NCBI GenBank assembly: GCA_039029935.1
Contig: JBCCFC010000691.1
Coordinates: forward strand, 1 to 7,335
Direction of reading: 5' to 3'
Source: G039029935 sp039029935
Lineage (GTDB): Bacteria > Chloroflexota > Anaerolineae > Caldilineales > Caldilineaceae
DNA length: 7,335 bases
Part shown: positions 6,398-7,335 of the stretch, in pieces
Numbering within the stretch: the first letter of the stretch is position 1
Layout of the letters: every line of letters starts with the position of its first letter
The notes under the pieces: generated by a model
Told to the model about the DNA's origin: nothing
The model's input: the letters and a program-made list of their open reading frames with translations, nothing else
The model's database searches: none
Program-made: the position numbers and the translations under genes

Positions 6398-6426
6398 TAG
6401 TTAATAGTTGACAGTTGATAGTTATC
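6392..6426. repeat. Five AGTTnnn heptad repeats at the dehydrogenase 3' end
   Basis: Five consecutive heptads read AGTTGAT, AGTTAAT, AGTTGAC, AGTTGAT and AGTTATC. The first contains the dehydrogenase TGA stop (6395-6397). Because the unit is 7 bases long, the block puts TGA, TAA or TAG in all three plus-strand frames (6395, 6402 and 6409, for example). The last two units also form TGATA-GT-TATCA (6416-6427), a 5-base inverted repeat too weak for an intrinsic terminator. Short AGTTGAT-like repeats are common between genes in some Chloroflexota and Cyanobacteria; that comparison is from memory. Confidence 0.85.
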
Positions 6427-6476
6427 ACTATGAATCTGGACGACTACAACTCAAAATTTGAAAGTTGAACTATAAC

Positions 6477-7335
6477 ATGCAACAAAACACCGTGGGTTAT
6501 CTGGATCTGCTGCGGCAGAATCCCAATTTTCGTCATCTGTGGTTTGGACAAATTGTCAGCCTATTGGGTGACTGGTTTAATGTCATCGCCTCGGCCACAC
6601 TGGTTGCCATCCTCACAGGGTCAGGTATCGCTGTGGGCTGGCTCTTTGTCATCCAATCGCTGGCCCCCTTTTTGGTCAGCCCCATCGTAGGTGTGATGGC
6701 GGATCGCTTTAACCGTAAGACGATACTCATTTTGTCCGACATTTTGCGTGGCATTGTGTTGTTCGGCTTTTTGTTTGTCCGTGATGTTAATGATATATGG
6801 TTGCTTTTCACGCTGATTGCTATCCAATTCGCTATCAGTGGATTCTTTTATCCAACGCGGGATGCAATGCTACCTGACATTGTATCATCAGATGAATTGG
6901 GCACAGCCAACGCGCTCTCCTCGGCCACGTGGTCGGTAATGCTGGCCTTCGGTGCAGCAATGGGCGGACTTGTCGCAGGCTGGTTTGGCGTCTACACGGC
7001 CTTTGTGATTGATGGGTTGACCTTCTTTCTCTCAGCCTATTTCATCTTTCAAGTTGTATACACACCAAAGCAAAATATGGATGAAGTGCCGTCCGCAAGT
7101 ATTCGGCAAGTCTATGAAGATTACGCCCAAGGGGTACGCTATCTAAGTCAACACCGCGATATCTTCTTGATTGCCACCCAAAAAATCTTTGTATCCATGT
7201 TATTATTCTCCCCTATCCAAGTCATCAATGTCTCGCTCTCCAAAACCACCTTTGTCTATGGCATTGATGGTAGTTTGGGGCTGGGCATCATGTTTGCCGT
7301 CATCGGCTTTGGTACAGGGCTAGGCCCAATTGGGA
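6477..7335 (+). CDS. MFS permease, N-terminal 286 residues (cut by right edge)
   Basis: From the ATG at 6477 the frame stays open to the window end, 286 codons plus one base. The product is hydrophobic and reads as the first half and a little more of a 12-helix major facilitator protein of the MFS_3 type. It opens YLDLLRQNPNFRHLWFGQIV, with helix 1 at about 22-46, helix 2 at 51-73, the loop 2-3 motif A variant G72-V-M-A-D-R-F-N-R-K81, helices 3-4 at about 83-101 and 108-124, helices 5-6 at about 146-192, a cytoplasmic loop at about 195-225, and helix 7 starting near 228. Such proteins export drugs or siderophores or move small metabolites in the inner membrane. There is no strong ribosome binding site before this ATG; TTG at 6465 is an in-frame alternative and a TGA at 6459 blocks any earlier start. 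It follows the dehydrogenase by 79 bases, so membership of that operon is possible but not shown. Confidence 0.88.
   Translation, partial: MQQNTVGYLDLLRQNPNFRHLWFGQIVSLLGDWFNVIASATLVAILTGSGIAVGWLFVIQSLAPFLVSPIVGVMADRFNRKTILILSDILRGIVLFGFLFVRDVNDIWLLFTLIAIQFAISGFFYPTRDAMLPDIVSSDELGTANALSSATWSVMLAFGAAMGGLVAGWFGVYTAFVIDGLTFFLSAYFIFQVVYTPKQNMDEVPSASIRQVYEDYAQGVRYLSQHRDIFLIATQKIFVSMLLFSPIQVINVSLSKTTFVYGIDGSLGLGIMFAVIGFGTGLGPIG

Noticed and set aside
6416..6427. TGATA-GT-TATCA as a transcription terminator
   Set aside because: The stem is only 5 AT-rich pairs and no T-tract follows.

Overview
The window is ordinary bacterial chromosome of medium GC, with no ribosomal, tRNA, phage or insertion-sequence signal. 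It holds two back-to-back gene sets that leave a 291-base divergent intergenic region (4225-4515). The gene types fit a free-living bacterium of the Chloroflexota, or another phylum rich in Uma2, DUF433 and PhyH proteins such as Cyanobacteria or Poribacteria. These types are a Uma2 nuclease with a Glu/Ala/Arg coiled-coil tail, DUF433, PhyH joined to HEAT repeats, a CehA/McbA-type PHP protein and AGTTGAT-type heptad repeats. The phylum is a low-confidence inference.

Left arm, minus strand, read from 4224 down to 1: a Uma2-family PD-(D/E)XK protein with a coiled-coil C-terminus; a phytanoyl-CoA dioxygenase-like (PhyH) domain fused to HEAT repeats; a PHP-domain metallohydrolase of the CehA/McbA type; and the start of a DUF433 protein cut by the window edge. 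Gaps between stop and next start are 11, 5 and 26 bases, so the four are probably one transcription unit.

Right arm, plus strand, from 4516 to the right edge: a sugar phosphate isomerase/epimerase TIM-barrel protein; a D-isomer-specific 2-hydroxyacid dehydrogenase whose start overlaps the isomerase stop by 8 bases; a run of five AGTTnnn heptads that supplies the dehydrogenase stop codon; then the first 286 codons of an MFS permease that runs off the edge. The isomerase and dehydrogenase look like a translationally coupled pair acting on a sugar or hydroxy-acid substrate, and the MFS gene could supply transport.

The divergent region carries two abutting perfect palindromes (4346-4359 and 4360-4372) that look like operator sites and could control one or both arms. 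No defence system, CRISPR array or mobile element was recognised. The most unusual items are the PhyH-HEAT fusion, its tight linkage to Uma2 and PHP genes, the paired palindromes, and several recent-looking in-frame tandem repeats.
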